Source: Collimonas antrihumi (GTDB lineage: Bacteria; Pseudomonadota; Gammaproteobacteria; Burkholderiales; Burkholderiaceae_D). From it: a stretch of 64,000 nt of DNA. Location of the stretch: positions 212,364 through 276,363 of the forward strand of contig NZ_JAGQED010000003.1 in NCBI RefSeq assembly GCF_018304965.1, in the 5' to 3' direction. Position numbers and translations under genes: made by a program. A model generated the notes under the pieces. That model made no database searches. It was not told the origin of the DNA and saw only the letters and a program-made list of their open reading frames with translations. Below, piece after piece: positions 18,801-26,528 of the stretch. Each line of letters begins with the position of its first letter. Within the stretch, counting starts at the first letter, position 1.

Positions 18801-21580
18801 AGGTTCATTGCGGCCTCATACGGCAGGAAAATCAAGGTCAAGGCAGCATGGGCAAAATGCTGCAGAGCCGCGCGCAGCGATGCGGAAAAATGTTGACGAA
18901 ACAGTACATCATCCGGCTTCCTGAGCAGGCTTAGCGTACTGGCGCAGATGGATGGAATCAGCAAGATGCCGAGCGCGACGCAGGTCCAGAACCAGGCCGA
19001 AGCCAAACCGATCCAGCCGACCAGCAACAAGGCCGTCAGCGCAAACGGGACCACGCTGCGCCGCAGGTTGTCGAACAGCTTCCAGCGCGACAAGGCCGAA
19101 AGCGGATTGCGGTGATGGCCGATCTTGCCGCTTGCCGCGTCGCGCACACCCGGCACCCTCGGCAGCAGCCAGGAAGCTATCTGCCAGTCGCCCCGTATCC
19201 AGCGATGGCGACGGTTGGCGTCGGCGCTGTAGCGTGAGGGATATTGTTCGTACAGCTGGACATCGCTGAGCAAACCGGCACGTGCATAACAACCTTCCAG
19301 CAGATCATGGCTGAGCACGCGGTTTTCCGGCATGCGGTCCTTCAATGTCTGTTCAAAGGCGTCGACATCGTAGATGCCTTTGCCGACGAAAGAGCCTTCG
19401 CCAAAGAGATCCTGGTAGACATCCGATACAGTGCGGGTGTAAGGGTCGATGCCGGTTTCGCCGCCGCACAATAGTTCGTAGCGTGAGGCGCCGGCGCTGG
19501 GCAGGCTGACCGCCACCCGCGGCTGCAGGATGCCGTAGCCTTCGACCACGCGCTGGCGGCTGGCGTCATAATGTGCGCGATTCAGCGGATGGGCCATGGT
19601 GGCCACGAATTTTCTGGCGGCGTCGCGCGGCATTTCGGTATCGGTATCGAGCGTGATCACGTATCTGATATTACGCAAACCTTCCGTATTGCCGACGATT
19701 AGCGAAAAGCTTTGTTCCGCTCCGCCGCGCAAGAACGCGTTGAGATCAGCCAGTTTGCCGCGCTTGCGCTCGTAACCCATCCAGGTCTTTTCTTGCGGAT
19801 TCCAGCGTCGCGGGCGGTGCAGCAGCAGGAAATTGCTGTCTTGATCCTGTTGGTATTTTTTGTTCAATTCCTGAATGTTGTGTTCGATATGCTGCAACAG
19901 GCCGTCGTCTTCCGGCATCGCTTCGGCCTTTGCGTCGGCGAAATCGGTCAACAGGCAAAAACGCAGGTTGGCGTCGCGATTGGCCAGATAGCGCACTTCA
20001 AGTGCTTCGGTCAGGTTATCGATGTTTTGCCTGGTGAACAGTATTGTAGGTACTACCACCAACGTGCGCGATTCAGCTGGAATGCCGCTCGAAAAATCCA
20101 TGCGCGGCAACGGGTGCGGTATGGCGATCAAGGTAATCAGCCAGTTGACCATGGCGTGCGCAAGCTGGCTGCCGGCTACCAGCGCGAGTGCCGCCACCAC
20201 TGCCAGCAGCCAGTCGGCTGCGCCATCGTCATACGCCTTGGCGACGATGCCGCCGGTGACCGCCAAGGTGATCAATAGCATGCTGGCCAGATAAGCGGCC
20301 AGCGGCGCGGCTTTGCCAGCGCGTCGCAACACTTCCATCGATGGCAGCCTGGCCGCTGCTGCTTGTTCCAGCTGCGTTAAACCTTTGCCGACCAGGTAAT
20401 AGCCGACATGCGCGGTGTGCTGGTCGGCATCAGTTGCCTGGGCGCCGGCAAGGCGCACCGCATGCTCGGCAATGTCGAATTCCGACTGTGGGCTGTATCT
20501 GGCAATTTTTTCGACGACGTGCCGATAGTGATCGCGCGTGGAAAAGTCCATGCGAGCATAAATATCACCCGGATCCTTGCGCAAGATATGATCGACCACA
20601 CTCATGGTCTCGACAAATTCACGCCAATCCATGGCGCTCAGGAAACGCAGGCTGCCGATACTATTGCTGATCGATACCTGATCGGCGGCTTGTTGCTGAG
20701 TTTCAGACTGAACCAGCAGCTCGATGGTCTGGCCGGATTCCGCCAGGCGTTGCGACAGCCAGGTCAAGGGCAGCGTCAGCGCCGGGCTTTGTCCTTGCAG
20801 GCGGCGTACCAGTTCGGCCACGAACGCGCTATCCAGCGGCGGATTGGAACGCGCCATGTCGGCCACCAGCAAAATCAGGTTGCTGGGATCGTTTTCAGCG
20901 CTCTCCACCATGGCGTCGGCCCAGGAATCGGCCAGATTGCGGTTGAGACGCGTGTTGGCCAGATGGGTGGCAACGCGCCGCAGGTTTTCGATCAGCGCCA
21001 GGCGCAGCATGATAGGAATCGCCCACAGCTCACCCAGCTTCAGGGGCGTAACTTGCTGGTAGGCGGCGACGAAGCGGCTCAGGCTTTCAGGATCGACCCT
21101 GCCATCGCCGTGCGAAATGGTTTCCAGCGCAATGTCATAGACACGCGGCCGGCCGGCCGAGTTGCCGCGCAGTAGGCGTGGCAGTTCCTTGCTGTAGTTT
21201 TTTGGCAGATGCCGTTTGGCGGTACGGATCTGTTCCTCAATCAGATAAAAATTATCCAGCAGCCATTCGGCGGCAGGGGTGACCTGGCGGCTAGCCTTGA
21301 TCGCTTCGGTCAGCTGGTTGCAGGCGTCGATGATGACATTTTCATTGTCGGCCAGACGCGACAGCAGCTGGTCGCGCCCGCGTTCGCTGCTGAGTTTGTG
21401 CGCATTGGCCAGGATACGGCCGTGTTGTTCCATCTGCAAGGCGCTGAACAGTTCTGCGCGCAGTGGTAATTCATCCTCTGCCTGTCCGTTGCGCATGCTG
21501 CCGGGCAGCAATGCGTTCTTGATGCCGAGTAAGCTGTCGTAGAGAGATGTATGGTCTGTTTTCAATTCTGACGTTTCCAT
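12806..21580 (-). CDS. ndvB: Cyclic beta-1,2-glucan synthase (NdvB/ChvB/Cgs)
   Basis: A giant protein of about 2,924 residues from ATG 21580; the frame stays open to 21679, with another ATG at 21625, and no start has a good ribosome site. Membrane helices near 430-490 precede a GT84 glucosyltransferase domain (about 500-830) with D-T-D-T-E-M-P, G-E-G-S-F-V-G-K-G-I-Y-D, H-D-L-L-E-G and R-R-H-R-W-I-R-G-D-W-Q. More helices follow, then a glycoamylase-like domain (about 1290-1560), known in this family as the cyclising transglycosylase (GH189), and a C-terminal GH94 phosphorylase domain with G-S-C-D-W-N-D-G-M-D near 2600, which trims chain length. The product is a periplasmic cyclic glucan made from UDP-glucose. 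Length and order match Brucella and rhizobial Cgs (about 2,860 residues). Confidence 0.92.
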   Translation of the reverse strand: METSELKTDHTSLYDSLLGIKNALLPGSMRNGQAEDELPLRAELFSALQMEQHGRILANAHKLSSERGRDQLLSRLADNENVIIDACNQLTEAIKASRQVTPAAEWLLDNFYLIEEQIRTAKRHLPKNYSKELPRLLRGNSAGRPRVYDIALETISHGDGRVDPESLSRFVAAYQQVTPLKLGELWAIPIMLRLALIENLRRVATHLANTRLNRNLADSWADAMVESAENDPSNLILLVADMARSNPPLDSAFVAELVRRLQGQSPALTLPLTWLSQRLAESGQTIELLVQSETQQQAADQVSISNSIGSLRFLSAMDWREFVETMSVVDHILRKDPGDIYARMDFSTRDHYRHVVEKIARYSPQSEFDIAEHAVRLAGAQATDADQHTAHVGYYLVGKGLTQLEQAAAARLPSMEVLRRAGKAAPLAAYLASMLLITLAVTGGIVAKAYDDGAADWLLAVVAALALVAGSQLAHAMVNWLITLIAIPHPLPRMDFSSGIPAESRTLVVVPTILFTRQNIDNLTEALEVRYLANRDANLRFCLLTDFADAKAEAMPEDDGLLQHIEHNIQELNKKYQQDQDSNFLLLHRPRRWNPQEKTWMGYERKRGKLADLNAFLRGGAEQSFSLIVGNTEGLRNIRYVITLDTDTEMPRDAARKFVATMAHPLNRAHYDASRQRVVEGYGILQPRVAVSLPSAGASRYELLCGGETGIDPYTRTVSDVYQDLFGEGSFVGKGIYDVDAFEQTLKDRMPENRVLSHDLLEGCYARAGLLSDVQLYEQYPSRYSADANRRHRWIRGDWQIASWLLPRVPGVRDAASGKIGHHRNPLSALSRWKLFDNLRRSVVPFALTALLLVGWIGLASAWFWTCVALGILLIPSICASTLSLLRKPDDVLFRQHFSASLRAALQHFAHAALTLIFLPYEAAMNLDAIIRTQWRILVSHKKLLEWNPSSEASRQARNGLLSYYRSMWTAPVIALATAACLVLRNPHALQAAAVILLLWWSSPVIAYWISQPIARRVAQLSQEQTRFLKSLSRKMWLFFETYVGPEDNWLPLDNVQEHPVAVVARRTSPTNIGLSLLANLSAYDFGYIPSGQLLERTQNTFQAMASLERYQGHFYNWYDTQYLKPLHPIYVSTVDSGNLAGHLMTLRPGLTGLLDTPIFDTRIFAGIRDTYEILRDTAGGGPLAKLIQFEKDLEAACQSAPATLMVVHDCLQSLSHCSASFVAGLDTVPDTQLNVWARALASQCREALNELNILTPWVHMLAPADWINEFPQLDQIPTLRQLARIHADLAPLLEAKHAAGDGMPQAEAQPGLSQLVAEGSRHAAERMLLIEQLVTQAAEFSHMEYGFLYDPATHLLAIGYNISDRRRDVSFYDLLASEARLATFVAIAQGQIPQESWFALGRQLTIAGGEPILLSWSGSMFEYLMPLLVMPNFENTLLAQTYRSAVKRHIEYGLQRGVPWGISESGYHTFDASLNYQYRAFGVPGLGFKRGLGDDLVIAPYASMMALMVAPEEACRNLQQLSAEGFEGEYGFFEAIDYTSSRVPRGQPSAVIRSFMAHHQGMGFLSLAYLLLDAPMQKRFESDPLFQATMSLLHERVPKASATYSNTTELADIRTAAVDQGMQMRVLRRPDPRTPEVQLLSNGRYHVMITSAGGSRSRWNDLAVSRWQEDSTRDNWGTFCYVRELNGGEPGHFWSTAFQPTLAPADSYEVIFSEGRAEFRRRDNNFDMHTEIVVSQEDDIELRRTRIINRSRTLRTIDITSYAEVVLAPAAADATHPAFSNLFVQTEIVAAQRAILCTRRPRSMNEKMPWMFHLMALHGAEVGTVSYETDRMQFIGRGNTVAAPQAMRNPGPLAGNAGPVLDPIVAIRYQITLEAEQTATIDMVTGIGDSRDACLGLIEKYQDRHLADRVVELSWPHSQVVLRQLNASEADAQLYSRLANSVIYANPLLRADASILIRNHRGQSGLWGYAISGDLPIVLVRLKSRENIELVRQLVQAHAYWRSKGLVIDLVIWNEDHAGYRQLLQEQILGLISSVTGAHEIDRPGGIFVRLIDQISEEDRILFQSVARVILSDGRGTLAEQINRRDLMEIRVPRLTPALRQAPFAIAQEIEVPSRDLLMENGLGGFTADGREYVIITSSTQVTPAPWVNVIANPQFGSVISESGQAYTWGENAHEFRLTPWANDPVSDIGGEVFYLRDEESGHYWSPTPLPRRGTGDYVTRHGFGYSVFEHVEDGIVSELTVYVAMDASVKYSVLRVRNESDTVRKLSATGYVEWVLGDLRPKTAMHIVTETDPATGALFARNPYNTEFTDRTAFFDVDAGARSISGDRNEFIGRNGSLQKPAAMERVRLSGKVGAGLDPCAALQMQFELNQGQQRDIVFILGMADTRQTNVSNLVQRCRGAAAAQNALQVVHAFWERTLGAVQVETPDQELNLLANGWLMYQVIACRLWARSGYYQSGGAFGFRDQLQDAMALVHNQPQLLRAQLLLCAAHQFIEGDVQHWWHPPTDRGVRTHCSDDYLWLPLAVHRYVSTTGDSGVLEESAHFLEGRALNPEEDSYYDLPGHSSQVGTLYEHCVRAIEKGLKFGIHGLSLMGSCDWNDGMDKVGDKGKGESVWLSFFLYDVLIGFAEIADIHQDQVFAGRCRSEAGQLQKNIEKNGWDGGWYRRAYFDDGTPLGSAQNVECQIDSISQSWAVLSGAGDPQRVRTAMQAVDKRLVRRTEAIIQLLDPPFDKSDQDPGYIRGYVPGVRENGGQYTHAAIWTVMAFAKLGNHWRAWELMRLINPLNHGKTARKIATYKVEPYVVAADVYARAPHVGRGGWTWYTGSAGWMYRLIVESLLGLKLEGDKLHVTPCLPNDWKTYRMNYRYRDTMYRIIVTQTVVGDAGTQVTVDGVMQMDAVIVLQDDKREHAVEIVLPGRPDAEKP

Positions 21581-21680
21581 TTGTGCAATGAAACTGAGAA
21601 GAATCGGATCACAGAGCGTAGACATTTCTGTCAGAGATCTGATTCTGGCCCTGCAAAATATCGCTTCAGGCAACAGCACG

Positions 21681-21931
21681 CGTTCGCTGTCAAGAGGGGC
21701 GGTCGACAGGGGGCAGTAGGGATGGAGGCCGTAGGGACAGACTGGTGCGCTGCGGACCGTCCTACGCTTTACAGCTTAGCAGTTTCTCGGGGCGAACTCC
21801 GAATATCGATCGGAATTCGCTCTGGTCGGCCTCATTTCGTTCTCCTTAAGGTAATTCGTCGAACTTTTATTTTAAGGATAGATTTGCTGCCGACTCCGCT
21901 TTTTTAAATCATAGGATCTACCAAAGCCGGC
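21681..21931. other. Gap between the glucan synthase and the Nramp-like gene
   Basis: About 250 bases upstream of the synthase and downstream of the reverse-strand transporter. No coding frame with a usable start or recognisable product and no clear hairpin were seen. The promoter of the synthase should lie here. Confidence 0.4.
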
Positions 21932-23200
21932 CTATTTCCCAAGCGTCCAAAACATCGCCAGCACGGCGAGCGCCATGACTCCGGTGCAGAGCCAGCCTAA
22001 TCTCTTCAATCTGACGGTGATCACGAATCGTCCCATGATTTTCGGATGCGCAGCCATCAGCATCATCACGCACATGATAGGCACCGAAATGACGCCGTTA
22101 ATCACAGCGCTCCAGTACAGTGCCTTGATAGGATCGATGGGAGCGAAGCAGAGCGCTACGCCGATGGCGGTCGAGATGGCGATGATGCCATAGAATTTTC
22201 GGGCCATCGCAGGTTTCAGTTCCAGGCTGTTTTTCCAGTGGAAAGCCCCCGCCATGGCGTAGGCGGCTGAACCGGCAAGTACCGGGACCGCCAGCAATCC
22301 GGTGCCGATGATGCCCGCGCTAAACAGCCAAAAGGCGAACTCGCCGGCAATCGGGCGCAATGCGGAAGCCGCCTGCGCCGAGGTTTGTATATCCGTGACG
22401 CCGTGCAGGCCGAGGGTGACCGCTGTCGTCAGCATGATGAAGTAGGCGACGATGTTGGAAAAGCCCATGCCAAGGCTGGTGTCGGTCTTGATCCGGCGAA
22501 AGCTGGCGCTGGCCTGGTCAGGGGCATCTCTCAACGGTTTAGCGTCCGGATTGGCTTGCAGGTCTTCCACTTCCTGCGAAGCTTGCCAGAAAAACAGGTA
22601 AGGGCTGATGGTGGTGCCGAATACGGCCACTACCGTAGTGATGTATTCCGGCTTCCAGGATAAGTGCGGCCAAACGGTTTTTGCCAACACCTCGGTCCAC
22701 GGCGTATGCACCACGAATGCGGTGCCGACATAGGCTAGCAAAGCCAGCGTCAGCCATTTCAGCAGGCGGACGTAACGATTATAGGGAATCAAAATTTGCA
22801 GCAAAAGCGACAATAGACCGAAGCCGAATGCATATAAATGCGCGGGGCCGCCCGCCAGCAGTTTCAATGCTTCTCCCATGGCGGCAACATCGGCAGCAAT
22901 ATTGATCGTATTGGCTACCAGCAGCAAGCCGACGATGCCATATAACAGCCAAGGCGGATAGTGACGGCGGATATTGGTAGCCAGGCCATGACCGCTGACG
23001 CGGCCGATTTTGGCACTGACCATCTGGATGCCAACCATCAGCGGATAGGTCAGAAACAGCGTCCACAACAGATTGAACCCAAACTGCGCACCTGCCTGGG
23101 AATAAGTGGCAATGCCGCTGGGATCGTCATCTGCGGCGCCGGTAATGAGGCCCGGCCCTAGCTTCTTCAGCCAAGATTCTTTTGGATTTGGATTTGTCAT
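21932..23200 (-). CDS. Nramp-superfamily divalent metal transporter, divergent type
   Basis: A 422-residue inner-membrane protein with about 11 membrane segments and the Nramp opening K-K-L-G-P-G-L-I-T-G-A-A-D-D-D-P-S-G. Canonical Mn/Fe Nramps carry D-P-G-N in helix 1 and M-P-H in helix 6. Here helix 1 reads D-P-S-G, and the helix 6 region (F-I-M-L-T-T-A-V-T-L-G near 255) has no M-P-H. The metal-binding Met is therefore missing, which places it among the Nramp-related transporters that may carry Mg or other ions. Substrate is unknown. It is transcribed away from the ferritin-like gene across a 378-base gap. Confidence 0.82.
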   Translation of the reverse strand: MTNPNPKESWLKKLGPGLITGAADDDPSGIATYSQAGAQFGFNLLWTLFLTYPLMVGIQMVSAKIGRVSGHGLATNIRRHYPPWLLYGIVGLLLVANTINIAADVAAMGEALKLLAGGPAHLYAFGFGLLSLLLQILIPYNRYVRLLKWLTLALLAYVGTAFVVHTPWTEVLAKTVWPHLSWKPEYITTVVAVFGTTISPYLFFWQASQEVEDLQANPDAKPLRDAPDQASASFRRIKTDTSLGMGFSNIVAYFIMLTTAVTLGLHGVTDIQTSAQAASALRPIAGEFAFWLFSAGIIGTGLLAVPVLAGSAAYAMAGAFHWKNSLELKPAMARKFYGIIAISTAIGVALCFAPIDPIKALYWSAVINGVISVPIMCVMMLMAAHPKIMGRFVITVRLKRLGWLCTGVMALAVLAMFWTLGK

Positions 23201-23578
23201 TTGTGAGCCGCCTGCCAGAAAGTCAGTCTCAATATTCGTTTGAGGTTAGCCGTGTTGTTGTTTGCTTAATGCGCTACGGCAGGAATTTCACGTTTTCATG
23301 CTATTGCTCAAAAGAAGCCTATTGTTGAGCGCTATTCCGGTCTGTACGTTAGCGAACAATGTATATGGAAATGTGCCGATATGTTCGGCATTAAAACGGC
23401 GGGTATGTGCGTCAGCGTACCGATCTCTCGCGATATACGACGTACATTGGACGCATTGCTTCGGCACAGAATTGCCGTTGATATCGCGCGCCGGAATCCT
23501 TGAGTGGCCTGTCAATGGCAGCTTGGCAGGATTCGATTCTGACGCTCTGCCATTTCCTCATTCTTATGGAGAGAAACC
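23201..23578. other. Divergent promoter region between the Nramp-like and ferritin-like genes
   Basis: 378 bases that must hold promoters for both directions. One frame (23262-23675) is open across it but overlaps the ferritin-like gene out of frame and resembles no family, so I do not call it. No clear operator was found. Confidence 0.4.
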
Positions 23579-24124
23579 ATGCACGCATCAAAAAAAACAC
23601 TTGAAACAACTTCCTCTGAAATCGATACCGCAGCCATTCGCGCGGCCGCCAAAAATATGGACGATGGCGCAGTAACAGCGGGTTACCAGGGAAATCGGCA
23701 GCAAGTAATTGACATGCTCAACGGTGCGCTGGCGACGGAGCTGGTTTGCGTGCTGCGTTACAAACGCCACTATTACACGGCATCCGGCCTGCAAAATGGC
23801 TCCATCAAGGCGGAATTCCTGGAGCATGCAATGGAAGAGCAGGGGCATGCCGATCAGATCGCAGAACGTATCGTGCAGTTGAACGGCGAGCCTGATTTCA
23901 ATCCTGGTACGCTGGTGCAGCGCAGTCATGCGGAATACGATGATGCCGGTGACGTCAAGTCCATGATCAAAGCCAATCTGATTGCCGAACGTGTCGCCAT
24001 CGAGGCCTATCGCCAGATGATTGAACGCATCGGCGACAGCGATCCAACCACGCGCCATATGCTGGTCGGCATCATGGCCAAGGAAGAGGAGCACGCTGAC
24101 GATATGCGGGATTTGCTGGCTTGA
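23579..24124 (+). CDS. Ferritin-like / bacterioferritin-type protein
   Basis: A 181-residue four-helix-bundle protein with the diiron pattern: A-T-E-L-V-C-V-L-R-Y near 53, E-H-A-M-E-E-Q-G-H-A near 88 and A-K-E-E-E-H-A-D-D near 170, so the Glu and E-x-x-H ligands are present. ATG 23579 has the ribosome site GGAGA five to eight bases upstream. It belongs to the bacterioferritin-like / Dps-like family used in iron storage or peroxide defence, probably in the cytoplasm. It is followed by a DUF883 gene, which points to a stress role. Confidence 0.8.
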   Translation: MHASKKTLETTSSEIDTAAIRAAAKNMDDGAVTAGYQGNRQQVIDMLNGALATELVCVLRYKRHYYTASGLQNGSIKAEFLEHAMEEQGHADQIAERIVQLNGEPDFNPGTLVQRSHAEYDDAGDVKSMIKANLIAERVAIEAYRQMIERIGDSDPTTRHMLVGIMAKEEEHADDMRDLLA

Positions 24125-24196
24125 ATGCCGCGCGTCATTTTGTCGGACAACATTGGCGCGTCGATCGCGCCTCACCAGCATCTTGAGGAGAATATC

Positions 24197-24499
24197 TTGT
24201 TGGAATCAAATTTGAAGGCCGTCAACGATGACGTAAAAAAACTGATCAATGATGCGCAAGCCTTATTTTTGGCAGCCGCTGATTTGACCGGCGACAAGGC
24301 GGAAGAAATGCGAAATCGTGGCATGCGGCTGCTCGACAGGGCAGTACTCGCAGCCCAAGGGGCGCAAGCGAATGCAATGGTCGCTGGCAGGGAAATGGCG
24401 GATTCCGCAGAAGTCTATGTGAGAGAGAATCCGTGGCGCGCACTGGCTGCAGCGGCCGGTGTGGGATTCCTGGCAGGCGTGATCCTGGCCAAGAAATAG
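24197..24499 (+). CDS. DUF883 / YqjD-ElaB family membrane-anchored protein
   Basis: A protein of about 100 residues beginning at TTG 24197 (or TTG 24200), because GAGGAG at 24185-24190 sits just upstream; an in-frame ATG at 24125 lacks a site and overlaps the previous stop. The N-terminal two thirds form an amphipathic coiled-coil helix (N-D-D-V-K-K-L-I-N-D-A-Q-A-L). The end has the family pattern R-E-N-P-W-R-A-L-A-A-A-A-G-V-G-F-L-A-G, a single C-terminal membrane helix. E. coli YqjD anchors ribosomes to the inner membrane in stationary phase; whether this one does is unknown. Confidence 0.8.
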   Translation: MLESNLKAVNDDVKKLINDAQALFLAAADLTGDKAEEMRNRGMRLLDRAVLAAQGAQANAMVAGREMADSAEVYVRENPWRALAAAAGVGFLAGVILAKK

Positions 24500-24535
24500 C
24501 GCTATCGCCGCGCGCAGCGATAGCGCGTTGTTTTA
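24499..24535 (+). terminator. Intrinsic terminator after the DUF883 gene
   Basis: A perfect 10-bp stem, GCGCTATCGC (24499-24508) and GCGATAGCGC (24517-24526), with an 8-base loop, followed by GTTGTTTTA. It begins at the last base of the stop codon. Confidence 0.75.
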
Positions 24536-24605
24536 GGCGATTATCCGGCATCTCGGGAAGCGGCGTGGCGCAAATCGCGCCGCGCTTTTTATTGCCGAAA
24601 CGGGT

Positions 24606-24758
24606 TTACAGTCGCCCTGTCAGCAACATGACGATCAGGATGACAACGATCAGGCCGGTGATGCCACTGGGGCCGTAACCCCAGTTGCGGCTGTGTGGCC
24701 AGCTCGGTAAAGCGCCGATGACGATGAGAATCAAGAGAATGAGTAAGATGGTGCCCAT
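24606..24758 (-). CDS. DUF3309 small membrane protein
   Basis: A 50-residue protein read on the reverse strand from ATG 24758. It has a hydrophobic first helix (M-G-T-I-L-L-I-L-L-I-L-I), a middle P-S-W-P-H-S-R-N-W-G-Y-G-P-S-G and a second helix to L-T-G-R-L. This two-helix form with the W-P-x-S-x-x-W-G-Y-x-P-S-G loop is the DUF3309 pattern, common in Burkholderiales and Rhizobiales near stress genes. Function is unknown. Confidence 0.75.
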   Translation of the reverse strand: MGTILLILLILIVIGALPSWPHSRNWGYGPSGITGLIVVILIVMLLTGRL

Positions 24759-24925
24759 GCTTGGCCCCTAGAGAGGTGGTTGAAAGACTGGGTCGCAGGC
24801 AAGAGCGCGTAGCTTGCGACAGGAACTTAACGCTGTGGTTGCTGTGATTGCAGTGACTTTTCCCGGCTAAGTATGGAACCAAGATAATCGGGAAAGATCA
24901 CAAGGTCTGTACGCTGGCGTACAAA

Positions 24926-24949
24926 GCAAGATCGCAAGATCGCAAGATC
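24926..24949 (+). repeat. Three tandem copies of an 8-bp unit
   Basis: GCAAGATC occurs three times head to tail in an intergenic stretch (24759-25119) that otherwise shows nothing recognisable. Copy number may vary between strains by slippage. Confidence 0.6.
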
Positions 24950-25119
24950 GCCTGCCTGGCGATCGCTGACCTGAATTTTCGGTAGATGTTTACCGTAGTA
25001 GTATTGATCAAAAAATGAGCTGGCCGGAAGTCTGGCGTTTATTGTGACAGAATACAAAGTCCTGCAGATGCAGGGGGGCGATTTACACACTGCAATTTGC
25101 ACACTGCCTGGAGACTGCA

Positions 25120-25365
25120 ATGCGTACCGAAACAATTGGTAACTATGAAATCGAATATTCCGGAATTCAGTTGCCCGACAGCGAAGGCTGGGTCGCCAAT
25201 CTGGCCATTTATGCGCCATCCACCAATCCCATGCATCGAAATGATATTTTTCCGTCGCAACGGGTTGCGGTTGACACCGTCTTTTCCAGCGAACAGGAAG
25301 CGGAGGCAGAGGCTCGTGTTTTTGCCATTTCGATGATAGAAAAAGGCAGGAAAGCAGAGTTGTAA
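25120..25365 (+). CDS. Small hypothetical protein
   Basis: An 81-residue protein beginning M-R-T-E-T-I-G-N-Y-E-I-E-Y, with a ribosome site CTGGAGACTGCA before ATG 25120. It is soluble and acidic toward the end, with no signal peptide or membrane segment. I do not recognise the family. The middle (L-A-I-Y-A-P-S-T-N-P-M-H-R-N-D-I-F-P) and a C-terminal helix (E-Q-E-A-E-A-E-A-R-V-F-A-I-S-M-I) suggest a small alpha/beta fold. It stands just ahead of the gnd-pgm operon. Confidence 0.6.
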   Translation: MRTETIGNYEIEYSGIQLPDSEGWVANLAIYAPSTNPMHRNDIFPSQRVAVDTVFSSEQEAEAEARVFAISMIEKGRKAEL

Positions 25366-25445
25366 AATCGACGTAAGCATCACGCGCAAACGTAGCGAAA
25401 TCAGGAAGATTCCAAAGTAAAGATTATTCAGCGAGGAGATGCACG

Positions 25446-26474
25446 ATGCAGTTAGGGATGATTGGACTGGGGCGCATGGGCGCCAACATGGTAAGGCGCC
25501 TGACCAGTGGCGACCATCAATGCGTGGTATATGACATTCATCCGGATGCGGTCCAGGCGTTGGTGCATCCCGGCGCGACAGGCGCATCTTCACTGCAAGA
25601 CCTGGTGAGCAAATTGAGCAAGCCGCGTGTGCTGTGGCTGATGTTGCCGGCTGCCGTGGTCGATGAAAACCTGGCGCTGCTGACGCCCTTGCTGGACGCT
25701 GGCGACATCGTGATCGACGGCGGTAATTCGTATTATCACGATGACATTCGGCGCGGCGTCGAATTGCAAGCAAAGCAGATCCACTACGTCGACGTCGGCA
25801 CCAGCGGCGGTGTCGCCGGTTTCGATCGCGGGTATTGCCTGATGATTGGCGGCGATAAGGAAGCCGTGCAGCATCTTGCGCCGATCTTTGCCACGCTGGC
25901 GCCAGGAGTTGATGCGGCAAGTGCAACGCCAGGCCGCAAGAAGTCTGACAGTAGCGCCGAGCAGGGTTATCTGCATTGCGGTCCGCAAGGCGCCGGGCAT
26001 TTCGTCAAGATGGTGCATAACGGTATCGAGTACGGCATCATGGGCGCTTATGCCGAGGGCTTGAACATCCTGCGCAACGCCAATATCGGCAAGCGCAACC
26101 ATGACAAGGATGCAGAAACGACGCCGCTGCGCAATCCCGAGCACTATCAATATGAATTGGACCTGCCCGAGATCACCGAACTTTGGCGGCGCGGCAGCGT
26201 GATCGGCTCGTGGTTGCTGGATCTGACCGCCGGTGCGCTGCTGAACGATCCGAAACTGGAGCAGTACGCCGGCCACGTGTCGGATTCGGGCGAAGGGCGC
26301 TGGACCATCAACGCCGCCATCGACGAAGCGGTGCCGGTACCGATTTTGAGCGCCGCTCTTTTCACGCGTTTCAGTTCACGCGGCGAAGGTGATTTCGCCG
26401 ATAAGGTCTTGTCGGCGATGCGGCAAGGGTTCGGCGGTCATGTCGAAAAGCCGGCCAAACCACAGGAAGATTGA
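25446..26474 (+). CDS. gnd: 6-phosphogluconate dehydrogenase, short (GndA/YqeC) type
   Basis: A 342-residue decarboxylating 6-phosphogluconate dehydrogenase giving ribulose-5-phosphate and CO2. The Rossmann motif G-L-G-R-M-G-A-N-M is at residues 7-15, [15 protein letters not shown] near 95 and the catalytic Lys block [15 protein letters not shown] near 185. At about 340 residues it belongs to the short, often NAD-preferring class rather than the 470-residue Gnd. The ribosome site GAGGAG precedes ATG 25446. It is followed by pgm after 54 bases. Confidence 0.9.
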   Translation: MQLGMIGLGRMGANMVRRLTSGDHQCVVYDIHPDAVQALVHPGATGASSLQDLVSKLSKPRVLWLMLPAAVVDENLALLTPLLDAGDIVIDGGNSYYHDDIRRGVELQAKQIHYVDVGTSGGVAGFDRGYCLMIGGDKEAVQHLAPIFATLAPGVDAASATPGRKKSDSSAEQGYLHCGPQGAGHFVKMVHNGIEYGIMGAYAEGLNILRNANIGKRNHDKDAETTPLRNPEHYQYELDLPEITELWRRGSVIGSWLLDLTAGALLNDPKLEQYAGHVSDSGEGRWTINAAIDEAVPVPILSAALFTRFSSRGEGDFADKVLSAMRQGFGGHVEKPAKPQED

Positions 26475-26528
26475 TGACGGCAGTGGCCGAAAATATCAAA
26501 AATATTGGTTGCCACTGCCCAGGAAAAA

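Noticed and set aside
23262..23675. Possible 137-codon gene between the Nramp-like and ferritin-like genes
   Set aside because: It runs out of frame into the ferritin-like gene, has no clear ribosome site and resembles no family.
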